The notes: generated from the letters alone by a model not told the origin. A stretch of 27,074 nucleotides of DNA from JAAGZL01 sp050290785 (GCA_050290785.1 JBNKIR010000031.1:1-27074); one strand, 5' to 3'; counted from the stretch's first letter, positions 1 through 8,995 are shown. Program-made: numbers and translations.

Positions 1-56
1 AACCTACCCCGAAATAATTAACACCCTGCAGCACCAGTCAAAACCACATCCATTTT
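1..56. other. Intergenic left edge, nothing recognised
   Basis: This short stretch lies downstream of the leftward diguanylate cyclase gene. I see no hairpin with a T-run and no start of another gene. Confidence 0.5.
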
Positions 57-1343
57 TCAATGCACCTTATCACCCCTAAGCATCTCTGGGGACCAAACCT
101 GAATCTGACACCCACCTAGCTGCTTGGCCATATAGCATGCCCCATCAGCAGCATCTATGATGGCGTCCGAACCGGCAGAGTTCGAGTCAATCACCACCAT
201 GCCAATACTAACCCCCATAACAAAACTCACACCGTTCCAGGCGAATTCAAGTTCACAGATCGAGCCGGTTATATCAGCCGCTATACGCATGGCGGCAGCC
301 ATGGAGCAGTTCTCCAGCAGTAACGCAAACTCATCCCCGCCGATCCTGGCCAGGGTGTCCCTCTCCCTTATCAATGCCGACAACTTCTTCGCCACCTTGC
401 GCAACAGCTCATCGCCTGCGTTGTGTCCGGCGACGTCATTGACCTGCTTGAATTTATCCAGATCCATAAATAACAACACGTGTTCCTTTTGCTCTGCTCT
501 TGCAGTATCTACCGCCCTATTTAGTCGGCGCTCAAACTCCCTGCGATTAACCAGGCCGGTCAACGGATCATGGGTCGCTTGATGTTCAAGTAAGACCTTT
601 CTTTTGTGTTGCGCGGTTATATCCCGAAATACAACAACCACACCTATCTGGACGTTGCCATCTTCCAGCGGAAAGGAGGAGTATGTAACATGAAAGCTGC
701 GACCATCGCTGCGCCAGAAAACATCCTCATCCACAATCACCCCAATGGCCGTCTTTATCGTGAAGATTATCTGACAGTCCCTTTTTGCGCAGCTGTTCCC
801 ATCAGGATCCGTATGGTGAATCATGTCATGGATGTCTTTTCCTATTACTTCATCACGATCAAATCCAAGCATGGCCAGGGCATAATCATTTATGAATGTG
901 CAACTACCATCGTTACTGATACTGAATATACCCTCACCCACTGACTCCACCAGCCTTCTATTTTCCCTGCTGATTCGTTTTATCTTTTTTACTAGCTCTC
1001 TGCGCTTGGTTAATTGTCTATTGAGTGGAGCAATGGTCAGATATCTAATGGCGATAGAGATGGTGATGGCAACAATCAGGGCATTTAGAATAGACAGCAC
1101 GAGAATCTCAAGCTGCACGGCCTCCATCTTATCCCCATTGCTCAACAACTCCTCCTTGAGAACATACTGATATATGATGACATCACAAATCACCATAAAT
1201 AGAAATAACATGGCGATGGTCGCCAGAAGTGTCGTGCGCAGATATCCTTTTCGTTTCAACACCTGATGCAATCCTCCGCTTAAGCCAAAACATCTGGCAC
1301 TGGAAATCCATTCAAGATCCTTGTAATTTTGGTATAAAATCAT
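57..1343 (-). CDS. Membrane-anchored PAS-GGDEF diguanylate cyclase
   Basis: The product is 428 aa and is predicted to make cyclic di-GMP from two GTP at the inner membrane. Two hydrophobic segments lie at about residues 38-59 and 78-99. A PAS sensor domain follows at about 131-243 and ends in the typical VVFRDIT. A GGDEF domain runs from the DPLTGLVNRR motif (259-268) to the C-terminus. The signature GGDEF is intact at 335-339. An RxxD sequence (RERD, 326-329) sits five residues before it, which is the inhibitory I-site position for product feedback. No EAL or HD-GYP domain is present, so synthesis only is expected. The ATG start lacks a strong Shine-Dalgarno sequence. The gene is divergent from hisG with 98 nt between the starts. 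The PAS ligand cannot be inferred. Confidence 0.93.
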   Translation of the reverse strand: MILYQNYKDLEWISSARCFGLSGGLHQVLKRKGYLRTTLLATIAMLFLFMVICDVIIYQYVLKEELLSNGDKMEAVQLEILVLSILNALIVAITISIAIRYLTIAPLNRQLTKRRELVKKIKRISRENRRLVESVGEGIFSISNDGSCTFINDYALAMLGFDRDEVIGKDIHDMIHHTDPDGNSCAKRDCQIIFTIKTAIGVIVDEDVFWRSDGRSFHVTYSSFPLEDGNVQIGVVVVFRDITAQHKRKVLLEHQATHDPLTGLVNRREFERRLNRAVDTARAEQKEHVLLFMDLDKFKQVNDVAGHNAGDELLRKVAKKLSALIRERDTLARIGGDEFALLLENCSMAAAMRIAADITGSICELEFAWNGVSFVMGVSIGMVVIDSNSAGSDAIIDAADGACYMAKQLGGCQIQVWSPEMLRGDKVH

Positions 1344-1371
1344 ACGGTTTGCTGAAGAATTCCATATTTAT

Positions 1372-1400
1372 TTGGCAAACAGATGAAGAGTGCGGACAAT
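1372..1400 (+). promoter_or_regulatory. Possible sigma70 promoter for hisG
   Basis: TTGGCA at 1372-1377 (five of six to the -35 consensus) is followed after 17 bp by GACAAT at 1395-1400 (four of six to the -10 consensus). It lies 42 bp upstream of the hisG start. This is a consensus match by eye only. Confidence 0.3.
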
Positions 1401-1441
1401 AACGGTTCAATCAAAAATAATTGAAAATATAGGTCTTACAC

Positions 1442-2314
1442 ATGTCACAAATAAAACTAGGGATCCCCAAGGGAAGTCTGGAAAAGGCCACCATCTCACT
1501 ATTCTCCCAGGCCGGATGGGATATCCAGATACGATCAAGAAACTACTTTCCCAGCATAAATGACAGAGAGATAAGCTGCGCCCTGGTCCGCTCTCAGGAG
1601 ATGGCCCCCTATGTGGCGAACGGCACCCTTGACCTGGGACTCACCGGCCATGACTGGATACTGGAGACCGAGGCGGATGTTGAAGAGATCTGCGAGCTGG
1701 TCTACTCCAAGAGCTCCGACCAACCATGCCGTTGGGTGCTGGTGGTACCGCAGGACTCGCCCATAAAGTCTGTGGAGGATCTGCAGGGCAAGAAGATCTC
1801 CACCGAGCTGGTTGGCTTCACCAAACGCTATCTGGAGGAGCGCGGCATTGCGGCGGAGGTAGAGTTCTCCTGGGGCGCGACCGAGGCCAAGGTGGTGGAG
1901 GGTCTGGTGGATGCCGTGGTGGAGATAACAGAGACCGGCAGCACCATAAAAGCCCACGGCCTGCGTATCGTGTGCGATCTGCTGCACACGGAGACCAGGC
2001 TGATCAGCAACAAGGCCGCCATGGCTGACCCATGGAAGCGTCAGAAGATTGAACAGATCGCCATGCTGCTCCAGGCCTCACTGGCGGCACGACAAAAGGT
2101 GGCGCTGAAGATGAACATCCCGGCGGCCAAGCTGGAAGAGATAGTAGATGCCCTGCCCAGCCTGCACGCCCCTACAGTAAATCACCTGTTCGACCGGGAG
2201 TGGCTGGCCCTGGAGACCGTAGTGGACAGCAGCGAGGTACGCAGCCTGATCCCTCAACTGAAGGCCATGGGCGCCGAGGGTATTCTGGAGTATGAGCTGA
2301 AGAAGATGATCTAG
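1442..2314 (+). CDS. hisG: ATP phosphoribosyltransferase, long form (HisG)
   Basis: This enzyme catalyses the first step of histidine biosynthesis, joining ATP and PRPP to give phosphoribosyl-ATP. The 290-aa length fits the long, self-sufficient form that does not need HisZ. Near the N-terminus is the IPKGSL phosphate-loop region. At about 156-173 is the PRPP-binding stretch DAVVEITETGSTIKAHGL. The C-terminal part, about 213-290, matches the regulatory HisG_C domain that binds histidine. Its sequence looks closer to the type seen in deltaproteobacteria and similar groups than to E. coli HisG (impression from memory). The gene stands alone rather than in a his operon. The ATG start has a weak AGGT about 9 nt upstream. 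A REP-like repeat lies just after the stop. Confidence 0.95.
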   Translation: MSQIKLGIPKGSLEKATISLFSQAGWDIQIRSRNYFPSINDREISCALVRSQEMAPYVANGTLDLGLTGHDWILETEADVEEICELVYSKSSDQPCRWVLVVPQDSPIKSVEDLQGKKISTELVGFTKRYLEERGIAAEVEFSWGATEAKVVEGLVDAVVEITETGSTIKAHGLRIVCDLLHTETRLISNKAAMADPWKRQKIEQIAMLLQASLAARQKVALKMNIPAAKLEEIVDALPSLHAPTVNHLFDREWLALETVVDSSEVRSLIPQLKAMGAEGILEYELKKMI

Positions 2315-2333
2315 GTCTTTCCTACCAGATCTT

Positions 2334-2399
2334 TGTAGGAGCCCAGTCCCCTGGGCGATTGATAGTATGATATATCGCCCGCTGAAGCTGGCTCCTACA
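2334..2399. repeat. REP/BIME-like nested inverted repeat
   Basis: TGTAGGAGCC at 2334-2343 pairs perfectly with GGCTCCTACA at 2390-2399. An inner pair, GGGCGAT at 2353-2359 and ATCGCCC at 2374-2380, also matches. Sequences beginning TGTAGGAGC are typical of gammaproteobacterial REP elements, which are often spread by RAYT transposases. It sits between the convergent ends of hisG and the next gene, so it may also limit transcription from both sides. No RAYT gene is in the window. Confidence 0.75.
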
Positions 2400-2406
2400 T
2401 AATCAT

Positions 2407-2745
2407 CTAATGCCCCATGAACTCCCCGATCAGGCGCGAGATATTGCCAGCCAGATGCAGTTCAAACTCATCCAGGTCCTGTTCAAACACCTCCAGGTAT
2501 CTGGCCGCCTTGTCATGGGACAGCTTTCTGCCATTCACCTTAAACTCCATCTCCGGTAGAGACTTATCCCTTCGTGGGGCTATCTCCCAGTGGATATAGT
2601 CGGAGTCAAGTGTAAGCAACTCCTTCTCGGCAAACTCACAAAAAGGCTCAACATGTTTTTCCCCGTCAGGACCCAACGATCCTGACTCGACCCGAAACAA
2701 TACAGTCAGCTTCTTGTCTTGAGGTAGTGGCAAATTATCTTTCAT
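2407..2745 (-). CDS. Conserved-looking hypothetical protein, 112 aa
   Basis: I do not recognise the family. The protein is small, acidic and soluble-looking, with no signal peptide, membrane segment or cysteine motif. The N-terminal half reads like a beta-rich fold (KKLTVLFRVESG, then HWEIAPRRD, then EMEFKVNGRKL). The last 35 residues look helical (KAARYLEVFEQDLDEFELHLAGNISRLIGEFM). The ATG start has only a weak purine stretch (AAGAGAA) upstream. It lies 76 nt downstream of the PEBP-family gene on the same strand and may be co-transcribed. Codon use resembles its neighbours, which supports a real gene. Confidence 0.7.
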   Translation of the reverse strand: MKDNLPLPQDKKLTVLFRVESGSLGPDGEKHVEPFCEFAEKELLTLDSDYIHWEIAPRRDKSLPEMEFKVNGRKLSHDKAARYLEVFEQDLDEFELHLAGNISRLIGEFMGH

Positions 2746-2821
2746 TGTTGTAATTCTCTTAATACGAGGGAATCAGTGTCCCCCAATACTCAGTCCTTCT
2801 TCCCCGAGAAAAAGGAATAAA

Positions 2822-3451
2822 TTAAATCTGCACCTCCGGATTAAGGCTATACAAACCGGTGATGCTGGCCTCTCCCAGGACATGACCATCAATCGCATTG
2901 AGTACGGAGGGACCATCGAACGCCCCTTCCAGGCAACAGCTCTCGATATCCAGGGCATACAGGGTAAACACATAGTGATGGGGTATGGAGTCATTCCAGG
3001 GAGGACAGGGTCCGTCATAACCGAAGTAGTCTCCCCCCATGTCGGCATCGCTGGCGAACCAGCCGGTGTAGCTGTTCACCCCGCGCAACGCGCCCTGCAG
3101 GTCCGGCGTCTGCCCCTTGCCCTGAGCGGTCACCCCATTGGAATCGGCGCCTGCTTGCAGCTCTGTGACCGTTGCAGGTATATCCACCAGCACCCAGTGA
3201 TAGAAATCCACCCGTGGCAGATCGGCCGGCACGGTCCCCCCCTCCTGGTTGACGTCGTCCGGTCTGCTCGGCACATCCGGGTCGCAACACAGGATCACGT
3301 ATGACCTGGTCCCTTCCGGGGCGCCACTCCATACCAGATGAGGGCTTATATTTTCAGAAAGAGATGCGTGGGTCTCCACATCCTGACGACAAAATGCAAA
3401 CTCCGCCGGGATGGCCTGGCCATCAGAAAAGCTGTTGCTTGTCAGTTGCAT
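2822..3451 (-). CDS. YbhB/YbcL-type PEBP (Raf kinase inhibitor-like) protein
   Basis: This belongs to the phosphatidylethanolamine-binding protein family. Bacterial members have no firmly settled role. The family ligand-pocket motifs are visible: CDPDVPSRPDD at about 56-66, and GYDGPCPPWND followed by HHYVFTLYALDI at about 144-169. At 209 aa it is longer than E. coli YbhB (about 158 aa). The extra length includes the insert EGGTVPADLPRVDF between the first motif and the HWVL strand. There is no signal peptide, so a cytoplasmic location is likely. GAGGAG precedes the ATG by 6-7 nt, a strong ribosome site. It follows ubiA by 30 nt on the same strand, so it is probably in the same transcript. 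Confidence 0.9.
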   Translation of the reverse strand: MQLTSNSFSDGQAIPAEFAFCRQDVETHASLSENISPHLVWSGAPEGTRSYVILCCDPDVPSRPDDVNQEGGTVPADLPRVDFYHWVLVDIPATVTELQAGADSNGVTAQGKGQTPDLQGALRGVNSYTGWFASDADMGGDYFGYDGPCPPWNDSIPHHYVFTLYALDIESCCLEGAFDGPSVLNAIDGHVLGEASITGLYSLNPEVQI

Positions 3452-3481
3452 AATCCGCTCCTCGTTTTTCTTCTCTCAGAT

Positions 3482-4384
3482 TCACTTCATGGTGTAATCC
3501 AGCACCAGGCCTATGAACACGCTTGCCCCGAACCAGTTGTTGTTCATAAACGCCTTGAAACAGGCATCTCTCTCCCGGTCCCAGATAAGCTGCTGCTGGT
3601 AGACGGCAAAACCGCTGGCGACGGCCACACCCAGATAGTAGTAGAGTCCAAGCCCGGCCTTATGCCCGACCAAGAGCAGTATACCCAGCACCGCGAGCTG
3701 GAACAGTCCGATCATCAGGCGATCATACTCTCCAAACAGGATGGCCGTGGATTTGACCCCGATGCGTATATCGTCATCCCTGTCCACCATGGCGTACTGG
3801 GTATCATAGACCAGGGCCCAGATGACCGTAGCCACGTACAGGAGCCAAGCCACCGGTGGTGCCGTCTCGGTTATGGCCATGAACGCCATGGGCACCGCCC
3901 AGCCAAAGGCCATGCCCAGGATGATCTGCGGCAGGTGGGTATACCTCTTGGCGAAGGGGTATGCCGCGGCCAGGACCACGGCCACGACGGACATATATAT
4001 GGTCTGCCTGTTAAGCAGGAGCACCAAACCAAAGGCCAGCAGACACAAAGCGATAAACACGCCGATGGCCTCTCTCGGGCTCACCTGTCCGGTCACCAGG
4101 GGACGATCACTGGTCCGCTTCACCTCACCATCGATATTACGATCGGCAAAGTCGTTTATGGCGCATCCGGCGGAACGCATCACGGCCACACCCAGGACAA
4201 ATATAAGGACCATGCCCCATGGTGGAGCGCCATCCGCCGCTATCCACAGGGCCCATAGCGAGGGCCACAGCAGTAACAGTATACCGATGGGGCGATGCAA
4301 TCTGGTCAATCTGGCGTACTGGGTCAGACGCTCCAGGACCTTTTTCATGATCTCTTTCAGTTTTTCATTGTCGATCTGTATCAT
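3482..4384 (-). CDS. ubiA: 4-hydroxybenzoate polyprenyltransferase (UbiA)
   Basis: This integral membrane prenyltransferase attaches the isoprenoid tail to 4-hydroxybenzoate in ubiquinone synthesis. At 300 aa it has the usual length and many hydrophobic segments. The first aspartate-rich motif NDFADRNID is at 77-85, and the second, DTQYAMVDRDDD, is at 194-205; both bind Mg2+-prenyl diphosphate. GVKSTAILFG follows at 209-218, as in the family. The ATG overlaps the ubiC stop as ATGA (4 nt), so the two enzymes, which act consecutively, are translationally coupled. Confidence 0.96.
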   Translation of the reverse strand: MIQIDNEKLKEIMKKVLERLTQYARLTRLHRPIGILLLLWPSLWALWIAADGAPPWGMVLIFVLGVAVMRSAGCAINDFADRNIDGEVKRTSDRPLVTGQVSPREAIGVFIALCLLAFGLVLLLNRQTIYMSVVAVVLAAAYPFAKRYTHLPQIILGMAFGWAVPMAFMAITETAPPVAWLLYVATVIWALVYDTQYAMVDRDDDIRIGVKSTAILFGEYDRLMIGLFQLAVLGILLLVGHKAGLGLYYYLGVAVASGFAVYQQQLIWDRERDACFKAFMNNNWFGASVFIGLVLDYTMK

Positions 4385-4950
4385 CTTGAAACCAGCGTTG
4401 GTAGAAACAGCTCGTTCACCAGCAGGGGAGAACCCGCCAGACTAAACAGGGTGCGCCGACCCCAGAGCTGTTCCGGTTGTCTGTCCAGGCTCCTCACCGC
4501 CTTGTTATATAGATTGTGCCTCCTGTTCAAGGAGGCTATTTCCATCACCACTCTACTGGTGTGCGGATCGGCAAACAACACCTCACCCAGGGGTTTGGTC
4601 CCCAGCATGGTAAGGCGCCTAGCCGGGCCATGCAGACTGGAGGCCGGGATCACTGTGCGGGCAAACACCCAGGGGACCCCATCTATCACCAGCTCCACCT
4701 CCCGTACCACCGCAGTCTCACCCCGGCGCATCCCAAGCAGGATCCCTTCGCTGTACAGGGCCCGGCCCCAGCCCTGCTCAATCATCCGTACCCGGAAATC
4801 CTCTTTGCAGGACCGCTTGAGACGGGCCGTAAGTGAACCCGGATCGATCAGCCAATCGTAGATATCACCCGGTATACGACGCAGTTTGAGTTGCCTACCC
4901 CTGATCCAGTTGGGTTCAAGCTGGGTCGAATGTGCTACGAATTGGTTCAA
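4381..4950 (-). CDS. ubiC: Chorismate-pyruvate lyase (UbiC)
   Basis: This soluble enzyme converts chorismate to 4-hydroxybenzoate and pyruvate, the first committed step of ubiquinone synthesis, and feeds UbiA encoded next to it. The 189-aa protein carries the family C-terminal block LWGRRTLFSLAGSPLLVNELFLP at about 162-184, and a central VFARTVIPASSL like the E. coli LAGRTVVPVSTL. The best start is TTG at 4948-4950: no ATG lies near the N-terminus, and AGGA stands about 10 nt upstream. The stop overlaps the ubiA start by 4 nt. It lies 57 nt downstream of recG. Confidence 0.93.
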   Translation of the reverse strand: MNQFVAHSTQLEPNWIRGRQLKLRRIPGDIYDWLIDPGSLTARLKRSCKEDFRVRMIEQGWGRALYSEGILLGMRRGETAVVREVELVIDGVPWVFARTVIPASSLHGPARRLTMLGTKPLGEVLFADPHTSRVVMEIASLNRRHNLYNKAVRSLDRQPEQLWGRRTLFSLAGSPLLVNELFLPTLVSR

Positions 4951-5007
4951 CTGCAGATATCCTGGCCTGTAACTTGGAAACGCCTATTATTGCACATTGG
5001 CATTCCA

Positions 5008-7089
5008 TCATGCATGGATGTAACGCTTCCGATCGGCGATCCAGCGCCGCATCAGCGGCTCCACACTATCAGGATAACGCTCCAGCAGCATCTCCGCGGC
5101 CTGCTGCACCTGGGGCAGCATGGGCTGATCCCGCATCACATCGGCGATACGGAACTGCATCTCCCCGGTCTGCCTGGTACCCAGCACCTCACCCGGACCG
5201 CGCAGTTCCAGATCCCTCTGGGCGATGACGAAGCCGTCGTTGGTCTCACGCATGATACCGAGCCGCTCCCTGGCGTTTTCCGAGATGGGAGAGTGATACA
5301 TCAGGACACAGTGGCTCTCGTCACTGCCACGCCCGATGCGCCCACGCAACTGATGCATCTGGGCCAGACCCAGGCGTTCGGGATTCTCTATCACCATGAG
5401 GCTGGCGTTGGGCACGTCCACCCCCACCTCGATGACGGTGGTGGCCACCAGCAGGTCCAGTTCGCCCTGCTTGAACTGGGCCATGACCGACTCCTTTTCC
5501 TGCGCCTTGAGCCGTCCATGCACCAGGCCGATCCGCAGATCCGGCAGGGCCTGCTCCAGCTCGGCGGCGGCATCCTCGGCCGCCTGACACTGCAACGCCT
5601 CCGACTCTTCGATCAGGGTACATACCCAATAGGTCTGACGCCCCTGTTTGCAGGCGGACTGCACCCGCTGCACCACCTCGCTCCGGCGTGTGTTCGGCAG
5701 CACCACGGTGGTGACCGGTTTGCGACCCGGAGGCAACTCGTCGATGATGGAGAGATCCAGATCGGCATAGGCGGTCATGGCCAGGGTGCGCGGTATGGGG
5801 GTGGCGGTCATGATAAGCTGATGCGGCACCAGCCTCTCCCCCGCCCCCTTGTCACGCAGGGCCATGCGCTGATGCACCCCGAAACGGTGTTGCTCGTCGA
5901 TGATCACCAGACCCAGACGGTGATACTCCACATCATCCTGAAACAGGGCGTGGGTGCCAACTATGACCCGTGCGCGACCATCGCCCAGGGTCGCCAGTAT
6001 CTCCTGACGCGCCTTGCCCTTATGCCTGCTGGTGAGCCAGGCGACATGCACCCCGAGCGGTTCCAGCCACCCCTGCAGATTGAGCAGATGCTGTTCCGCC
6101 AGGAGTTCCGTTGGTGCCATCATGGCTACCTGATGACCCGCCTCCACCGCCTGCAGCGCGGCCAGGGCCGCCACCACCGTCTTTCCGGAACCCACATCAC
6201 CCTGGATAAGACGCATCATGGGATGGGGCTGGTTCAGATCCTTTGCTATCTCCTGCACCACCCGCTGCTGGGCAGAGGTAAGCCGGAACGGCAACTGTTG
6301 CAACAACTGCCGGGTAAATTCACCCGATCCGTCCATGATCGGGGCCTGAAACATACGCTGCTGTCGGCGTAGTTTGCGCAGACCCAGCTGATGGGCCAGC
6401 AGCTCTTCAAAGGCCAGGCGTCTCTGGGCAGGATGCCGGCCTGCCAGCAGCAGCCCCTGATCCGCGTCCGGCGGCGGCCGGTGCAGATAACGCACCGCCG
6501 CACCCAGCTCCGCCAGACCCATCCCGGTCAGCAACTCCTGGGGCAGCCACTCCGGCAGACCCGCTGAATCCTGCTCCAGCAGTTTCAGGGCCTGATCGGT
6601 CATGGCGCGCCAGCTCAGTTGGTGCATACCCTCGGTGGTAGGATAGATGGGGGTCAGGCTATCCTCCACTCCACTATCCTGATCCACATCGATATGCTGA
6701 TATTCCGGATGCACCATCTCCAGGCTGGACGGGCCGTTGCGTACCTCGCCGAAACAGCGCAGCCTCACCCCCCGCGTCAGGGAGGCCTTCTGTACATTGG
6801 AAAAGTGGAAGAAGCGCAGGGTCATGGATCCGGTGCCGTCGGCGACCCGAACCAGCAGGGAGCGTCGGCGGCCGAACTTGATGTCGGCCAACTCCACAGT
6901 CGCCTCAATCACCGCCTGATCGCCGGGACGCAGACCGCCGATCGGCAGGACACGGGTCCGGTCCTGATAGCGCGCAGGCAGGTGGAACAGTACATCCTGC
7001 ACCGTGGTTATTCCGATCTTCTGCAACCGCTCGGCATTGCGCGGCCCCACCCCCTTCATAGCGGTGACCGGCTTGGTATCCAGATTCAA
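5008..7089 (-). CDS. recG: ATP-dependent DNA helicase RecG
   Basis: RecG is a branch-migration helicase that remodels stalled forks and Holliday junctions. The 693-aa protein has the N-terminal wedge/OB region (about 1-240), then Walker A GDVGSGKT at 297-304, the DEAD-type box DEQH at 398-401, TATPIPRT at 428-435, and C-terminal motifs including GRIGRG. The start is TTG at 7087-7089, supported by AAGGGA about 8 nt upstream and by the in-frame TAA stop just before it. An internal ATG ten codons on is the alternative. The gene starts 12 nt after the methyltransferase stop, so the two are probably co-transcribed. Confidence 0.96.
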   Translation of the reverse strand: MNLDTKPVTAMKGVGPRNAERLQKIGITTVQDVLFHLPARYQDRTRVLPIGGLRPGDQAVIEATVELADIKFGRRRSLLVRVADGTGSMTLRFFHFSNVQKASLTRGVRLRCFGEVRNGPSSLEMVHPEYQHIDVDQDSGVEDSLTPIYPTTEGMHQLSWRAMTDQALKLLEQDSAGLPEWLPQELLTGMGLAELGAAVRYLHRPPPDADQGLLLAGRHPAQRRLAFEELLAHQLGLRKLRRQQRMFQAPIMDGSGEFTRQLLQQLPFRLTSAQQRVVQEIAKDLNQPHPMMRLIQGDVGSGKTVVAALAALQAVEAGHQVAMMAPTELLAEQHLLNLQGWLEPLGVHVAWLTSRHKGKARQEILATLGDGRARVIVGTHALFQDDVEYHRLGLVIIDEQHRFGVHQRMALRDKGAGERLVPHQLIMTATPIPRTLAMTAYADLDLSIIDELPPGRKPVTTVVLPNTRRSEVVQRVQSACKQGRQTYWVCTLIEESEALQCQAAEDAAAELEQALPDLRIGLVHGRLKAQEKESVMAQFKQGELDLLVATTVIEVGVDVPNASLMVIENPERLGLAQMHQLRGRIGRGSDESHCVLMYHSPISENARERLGIMRETNDGFVIAQRDLELRGPGEVLGTRQTGEMQFRIADVMRDQPMLPQVQQAAEMLLERYPDSVEPLMRRWIADRKRYIHA

Positions 7090-7101
7090 TTCAGATGTCC
7101 C

Positions 7102-7863
7102 TTACTCATTCTTGCCCACTCTTAGACTCAACGGCCATGATATCTCTTTTTCCGCTGCCGCTTCACCCCAGATCTGACGCAGCCGCGCAGAGATATCCAC
7201 CAGCGGATCTGTTCCCTGTCTCTCCCTATAGGTACTCAGCGCAGACCAAGTTCCAAGGTAGCCGATCAATCGCTGCAACGTCCAACTTGCACTCATGCTA
7301 AATCGTGGTGGATCCATCTCCCGGAACGGCATCTCCAGTCCGGCATACCCATCGTCTACCATCTTTCTCTCCGGGGCCCAGCACCCTTTCAAGATATTCC
7401 AGTAGAGATCATCCACGATGGCATCGATCCCGGGTTCAACCCGAAACAGGTTGTAGGTCCAGACCGCGATGATACCCTTGGGCCTCAGGACCCGTTTCGC
7501 CTCCCGCATAAACCTGGGGATGTCAAACCAGTGCAGCGCCTGGGCCACCGTTACCAGATCGATACTTGCCGCCTCCAGCCCGGAGTCCTCCGCAACCGCC
7601 ACCCGGTACTCCACGGATGGATGTTTATTGGCCTGTTGGATCTGCCTTGAGCTGGCATCGGTAGCGATGACGTTATCAAAGAGGTCGGCCAGGGCAACCG
7701 CCGCCTGCCCGGTGCCGGTGGCGCAGTCCCAGGCCAGATCATGGGCTGGAGATATGCTGCTGAGGTAAGCGAACAGGTCACCGGAGTAGGTTGGGCGGTA
7801 TTTACTATAACCGGTGGCCAGGGTGGAGAAGTGGTCTGTAAAGGTTGCGTCTTCAGATGACAT
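7102..7863 (-). CDS. Class I SAM-dependent methyltransferase
   Basis: This is a Rossmann-fold methyltransferase with an unknown substrate. Motif I, LAWDCATGTGQAA, is at about 43-55. An acidic residue follows at the end of the next strand (VIATDASSRQI), then a VAVAEDSGLEAASIDLVTVAQALHWFD block typical of YafE/UbiE-like enzymes. I chose the ATG at 7861-7863 (MSSEDATFTDHF, 253 aa) because homologues start near TDHFS. An upstream start would add 22 unlikely residues that run into the preceding gene. With this start the gene overlaps the end of the GGDEF gene by 11 nt. The ribosome site is weak, suggesting translational coupling. Confidence 0.88.
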   Translation of the reverse strand: MSSEDATFTDHFSTLATGYSKYRPTYSGDLFAYLSSISPAHDLAWDCATGTGQAAVALADLFDNVIATDASSRQIQQANKHPSVEYRVAVAEDSGLEAASIDLVTVAQALHWFDIPRFMREAKRVLRPKGIIAVWTYNLFRVEPGIDAIVDDLYWNILKGCWAPERKMVDDGYAGLEMPFREMDPPRFSMSASWTLQRLIGYLGTWSALSTYRERQGTDPLVDISARLRQIWGEAAAEKEISWPLSLRVGKNE

Positions 7864-8995
7864 TATTATCGTAGATACACACGGTGTTACGCCCTGACTC
7901 TTTTGCCCGGTACATAGCAATATCCGCATTCTTAATCAGTTCATCCGGCGTTTTGCCATGCTCCCCATATAAAGCCACGCCTATGCTTGGGGTACTGATG
8001 TGCTCGGCATGGTCCAGTTGGTAGGGTTGCCCCAGGTTGGAGAGAATATGTTTAGTGATCTTGTCCACTTCCTGCAAGGCCAATTGATACTCTTTATCCA
8101 GGCCTTCCAATATCACAACAAATTCATCACCACCATACCTGGATACCGTATCACTCTCACGCACACTATTCTTTAAACGTTGTGCAACCTGCGTAAGCAA
8201 CATATCGCCCATATCGTGGCCCAGTGTGTCGTTCAGCACCTTAAAATTATCCAGATCCATATACAGTAAAGCGCCACGCTTCCCTGCACGCCGGTTGGAA
8301 AAGAATGATCGTATTAACCGGTCTGATAAAAGGCGGCGATTAGGCAGACCGGTAAGCGAGTCATAAAACGCTAGCTCTTTTATCTCCTCTGCGTTTTTGA
8401 TCGCCTCCACACGCAGAACAACACCTTCCGTTAAGCTTACATTAGATGCCTTGACACTCAATGCCATGAATATGACGTAGAAATAACCGGTCACCGCTAT
8501 TGCAAGGGATATCATATCATCCCCAAAATTAAACTTTACCATCAGCGGCACGACCGCAACGAGAAGGAAGGCAAGCGCGCTGACGAGGTCGATCGAATAC
8601 GCCATTGCCGCACCTGCTGACAATCCCATAAATATGTAGGCAACAAACAGTTCGTGTTCCGAATATCCCTCACCCGGTATAAGCACGACACTAAAGGCCC
8701 ACACAACGGAACTCAGGATAATGCCTGCTCGCGTGATGTTCAGACGCCGATTTACGGCATTGGGATCGTCAACGGGATGTTTAAGATAATATTGACTGAT
8801 GAAAGAACGGATTATATTGAGCAGCAGCATGCTTGCCGCCCAGCTAAATATCACTAGCTGCGGCAACACATCTGATAGTAGATAGGCCAATACCAGCGCC
8901 AAAAACGAGTTGGTAAGTGTGGCCCTGAGATTAGTGGCAAGCAAATGCTGCAATTGACCTGCCTGGATCACTATTTCTTTATCTGACCGAGCCAT
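7853..8995 (-). CDS. Multi-pass membrane GGDEF diguanylate cyclase
   Basis: This is a second predicted cyclic di-GMP synthase. The first half is hydrophobic, with about five or six membrane segments between residues 25 and 185, resembling an integral-membrane sensory domain. A short linker leads to ELAFYDSLTGLPNRR and the GGDEF domain. The signature YGGDEF is intact (GGDEF at 288-292), and RESD (279-282) lies five residues before it, so the feedback I-site is present. No EAL domain is present. The start chosen is ATG at 8993-8995 (380 aa); a GTG four codons upstream is possible. The gene runs into the methyltransferase with an 11-nt overlap. Confidence 0.92.
   Translation of the reverse strand: MARSDKEIVIQAGQLQHLLATNLRATLTNSFLALVLAYLLSDVLPQLVIFSWAASMLLLNIIRSFISQYYLKHPVDDPNAVNRRLNITRAGIILSSVVWAFSVVLIPGEGYSEHELFVAYIFMGLSAGAAMAYSIDLVSALAFLLVAVVPLMVKFNFGDDMISLAIAVTGYFYVIFMALSVKASNVSLTEGVVLRVEAIKNAEEIKELAFYDSLTGLPNRRLLSDRLIRSFFSNRRAGKRGALLYMDLDNFKVLNDTLGHDMGDMLLTQVAQRLKNSVRESDTVSRYGGDEFVVILEGLDKEYQLALQEVDKITKHILSNLGQPYQLDHAEHISTPSIGVALYGEHGKTPDELIKNADIAMYRAKESGRNTVCIYDNNVI

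Noticed and set aside
3338..4258. 306-codon open frame on + opposite ubiA and the PEBP gene
   Set aside because: It spans two real genes and their gap, has no recognisable domain, and has no ribosome site.
4891..6372. 493-codon open frame on + opposite recG
   Set aside because: RecG motifs on the minus strand are unambiguous. The + frame is low in information and His/Leu/Gln-rich.
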